From contig JAFZZD010000630.1 in assembly GCA_017615955.1 (NCBI GenBank), positions 1 to 6,079 of the forward strand: a DNA stretch of 6,079 bases. Direction: 5' to 3'. This stretch comes from Victivallales bacterium (GTDB lineage Bacteria; Verrucomicrobiota; Lentisphaeria; Oligosphaerales; Oligosphaeraceae). The translations under genes were made by a program, and so were the position numbers. How positions within the stretch are numbered: the first letter of the stretch is position 1; every line of letters starts with the position of its first letter. Below the pieces are notes generated by a model that was given only the letters and a program-made list of their open reading frames with translations, made no database searches and had not been told where the DNA came from. Below are positions 4,781 through 6,079 of the stretch, piece after piece.

Positions 4781-6052
4781 ATGCGCATTGACAGCAAAGG
4801 TTTGATTTATCTGGAAGACGTGCCAGTGGAGACAATCGCCCGCGAATATGGCACGCCTACATACGTTTACGAGGAGAACCGCATTCGCGCGAACTTCCGC
4901 CGGGCGTTGTCCGCCTTCAGGAAATACTATCCAGATTTCCGTTTTTTCTACGCCATAAAGGCCAACAACAACCTGGCGGTTGCGAACATACTGCGGCAGG
5001 AAGGTGCGGGCATAGATGCGGCCTCCATCAATGAGATTCTGCTGGCGAAGAAGCTGGGACTTGGCGGCGAGGATGTGATGTTCTCGGGCAATTTCCAGTC
5101 AGACTACGATATCAAGCAGGGTCTTGAATCTGGCGTCATCTTCAATCTAGATGACATTTCAATCATGCCCCGCGTGCACAAGTACGGCAAGCCGAAGTTC
5201 CTGTCTTTCCGCCTGAATCCAGGCTATGGGCAGTGCGAGGTGGGTGACTTCGTGTGCAATGGCGGCCCCAATGCGAAGTTCGGCGTGCATCCTGACCAGA
5301 TTATGGACGCATACCGCCTGGCAAAGGAGGCAGGCATCACACGCTTCGGCGCACACATGATGCCAGGCTCCTGCATACGGGACCCGGAATACTTCCGCTT
5401 CATCACGGGGCTGCTGATGGACAACATCGGCAAGGTTGGCCGCGAACTGGGCATAAACTTCGAGTTCATCGACCTGGGCGGCGGCCTGGGCATCCCATAC
5501 AAGCATGAGGACAAGGTACTGGACATCGACGAGGCGGCTAGGCAGGTGTCGGACATCTTTACCAGGAAGATTGCCGAATATGGTCTCAATTCGCCTCGTC
5601 TCATGATGGAGCCAGCCCGCTATTTTGTGGGCGATGCAGGCTACATTGTGGGTACGGTGCACTCCATCAAGAACAGCTACAGCAAAATCATCGGGACGGA
5701 CGTGAGCATGAACACGCTGGCGCGCCCCGCCATGTACGGCGCATACCACCACATCTACGTCAATGGCAGAGAGAAGGAGGAGCGTGCGGCAGTGGGTCTT
5801 TGCGGGCAGGTCTGCGAGAACACGGACTTCTGGGTGCGTGAGCGCATGCTGCCTAAGGACATCAGTCTGGGCGACTTGATCGTGGTGGAGAATGCAGGCG
5901 CATACGGCTATGCCATGAGCTACCAGTACAACGGCAGGCTGCGCCCTGCGGAGGTGCTGGTGAATGGGGACAAGCACTACCTGATCCGCACCAGGGAGAA
6001 CATAGAGGACCTGGTTCGCAATGTCAGCGTGCCAGATTATCTGACAAAATGA
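4781..6052 (+). CDS. lysA: Diaminopimelate decarboxylase
   Basis: A 423-residue fold-type III PLP decarboxylase (alanine racemase-like barrel plus C-terminal beta domain) that converts meso-diaminopimelate to L-lysine and CO2 in the cytoplasm, the last step of lysine synthesis. Seen in order: YGTPTYVYEE (23-32); YAIKANNN (57-64) with the PLP lysine K60; GAHMMPGS (190-197) with H192; the phosphate-binding GGGLG (233-237); EPARYFVG (277-284); RPAMYGAYHH (315-324); the active-site cysteine motif CENTD (345-349, C345); and GAYGYAMSYQYNGRLRPAE (373-391) with Y375. CENTD instead of the classical CESGD, together with RPAMYGAYHH, places it in the clade found in many anaerobes. The start follows AAAGG (4769-4773) by 7 nt. 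It has no promoter of its own in the 23-bp gap, so it is probably cotranscribed with the DUF1015 gene. Related decarboxylases acting on ornithine, arginine or carboxynorspermidine are less likely, though substrate specificity cannot be proved from the sequence alone. Confidence 0.93.
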   Translation: MRIDSKGLIYLEDVPVETIAREYGTPTYVYEENRIRANFRRALSAFRKYYPDFRFFYAIKANNNLAVANILRQEGAGIDAASINEILLAKKLGLGGEDVMFSGNFQSDYDIKQGLESGVIFNLDDISIMPRVHKYGKPKFLSFRLNPGYGQCEVGDFVCNGGPNAKFGVHPDQIMDAYRLAKEAGITRFGAHMMPGSCIRDPEYFRFITGLLMDNIGKVGRELGINFEFIDLGGGLGIPYKHEDKVLDIDEAARQVSDIFTRKIAEYGLNSPRLMMEPARYFVGDAGYIVGTVHSIKNSYSKIIGTDVSMNTLARPAMYGAYHHIYVNGREKEERAAVGLCGQVCENTDFWVRERMLPKDISLGDLIVVENAGAYGYAMSYQYNGRLRPAEVLVNGDKHYLIRTRENIEDLVRNVSVPDYLTK

Positions 6053-6053
6053 C

Positions 6054-6079
6054 GTGGACTGTGGTCAGTGGACAGTGGA
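6054..6079. repeat. GTGGWCA heptamer tandem repeat, cut by the window edge
   Basis: Starting two bases after the lysA stop are GTGGACT, GTGGTCA, GTGGACA and a partial GTGGA, which is 3.7 units of a 7-bp tandem repeat with one or two changes per unit. It continues past the window, so its full length is unknown. No terminator for the operon is visible before it. Confidence 0.65.

Noticed and set aside
5159..5977. 272-codon minus-strand frame opposite lysA
   Set aside because: The opposite strand encodes a full set of lysA motifs. The minus-strand product is His/Val/Ala-rich with no motifs, a usual shadow of a biased codon set.

Overview
This 6,079-base window carries three genes on the plus strand, separated by two unusual intergenic stretches. 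It reads as ordinary bacterial chromosome of moderate G+C. Gene starts have weak or partial Shine-Dalgarno sequences (clearest AAAGG before the third gene), and Ile ATA and Pro CCA codons are common. The diaminopimelate decarboxylase belongs to the clade with a CEN(N/T)D catalytic motif, known from many anaerobes. A large cysteine-bearing beta-repeat protein next to housekeeping genes suggests a gut- or rumen-type anaerobe, perhaps from the Lentisphaerota or a similar lineage. That assignment is a low-confidence guess; the phylum cannot be fixed from this sequence.

Layout. Positions 1-78 hold two copies of a 39-bp tandem repeat, the first with a perfect 8-bp GC-rich hairpin. Positions 79-297 are an AT-rich leader with a possible sigma70-type promoter, a TGACA/TGTCA dyad, a hairpin followed by a T-run, and a 13-codon upstream reading frame. 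That small frame lies in the same frame as the large gene and stops 3 bp before its ATG. Positions 298-3123 encode a 941-residue protein built from about ten degenerate beta-strand blocks (core motif GY-x-x-V) alternating with variable charged inserts. It has no signal peptide, no visible membrane segment and no visible beta-barrel. Positions 3124-3572 are intergenic and contain what looks like a complete small non-coding transposable element (3297-3458). It has perfect 16-bp terminal inverted repeats and is flanked directly by perfect 11-bp direct repeats, with internal hairpins. Eleven bp beyond the element's right end (right after the target duplication and 10 more bases) lies a promoter with a perfect TTGACA.

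That promoter probably drives a two-gene operon: a DUF1015 protein (3573-4757, possible serine-kinase-like ParB/Srx-fold enzyme) and lysA (4781-6052), 23 bp apart. The window ends one base after the lysA stop in a GTGGWCA heptamer tandem repeat that runs off the edge. lysA makes lysine from meso-diaminopimelate. If the DUF1015 protein acts on serine, as its relatives suggest, the operon would join two amino-acid functions. The 941-residue gene is a separate unit with no visible functional link to the operon.

The most interesting signals are the MITE-like element with textbook ends, the signal-peptide-less repeat protein, and the repeat-rich gaps.
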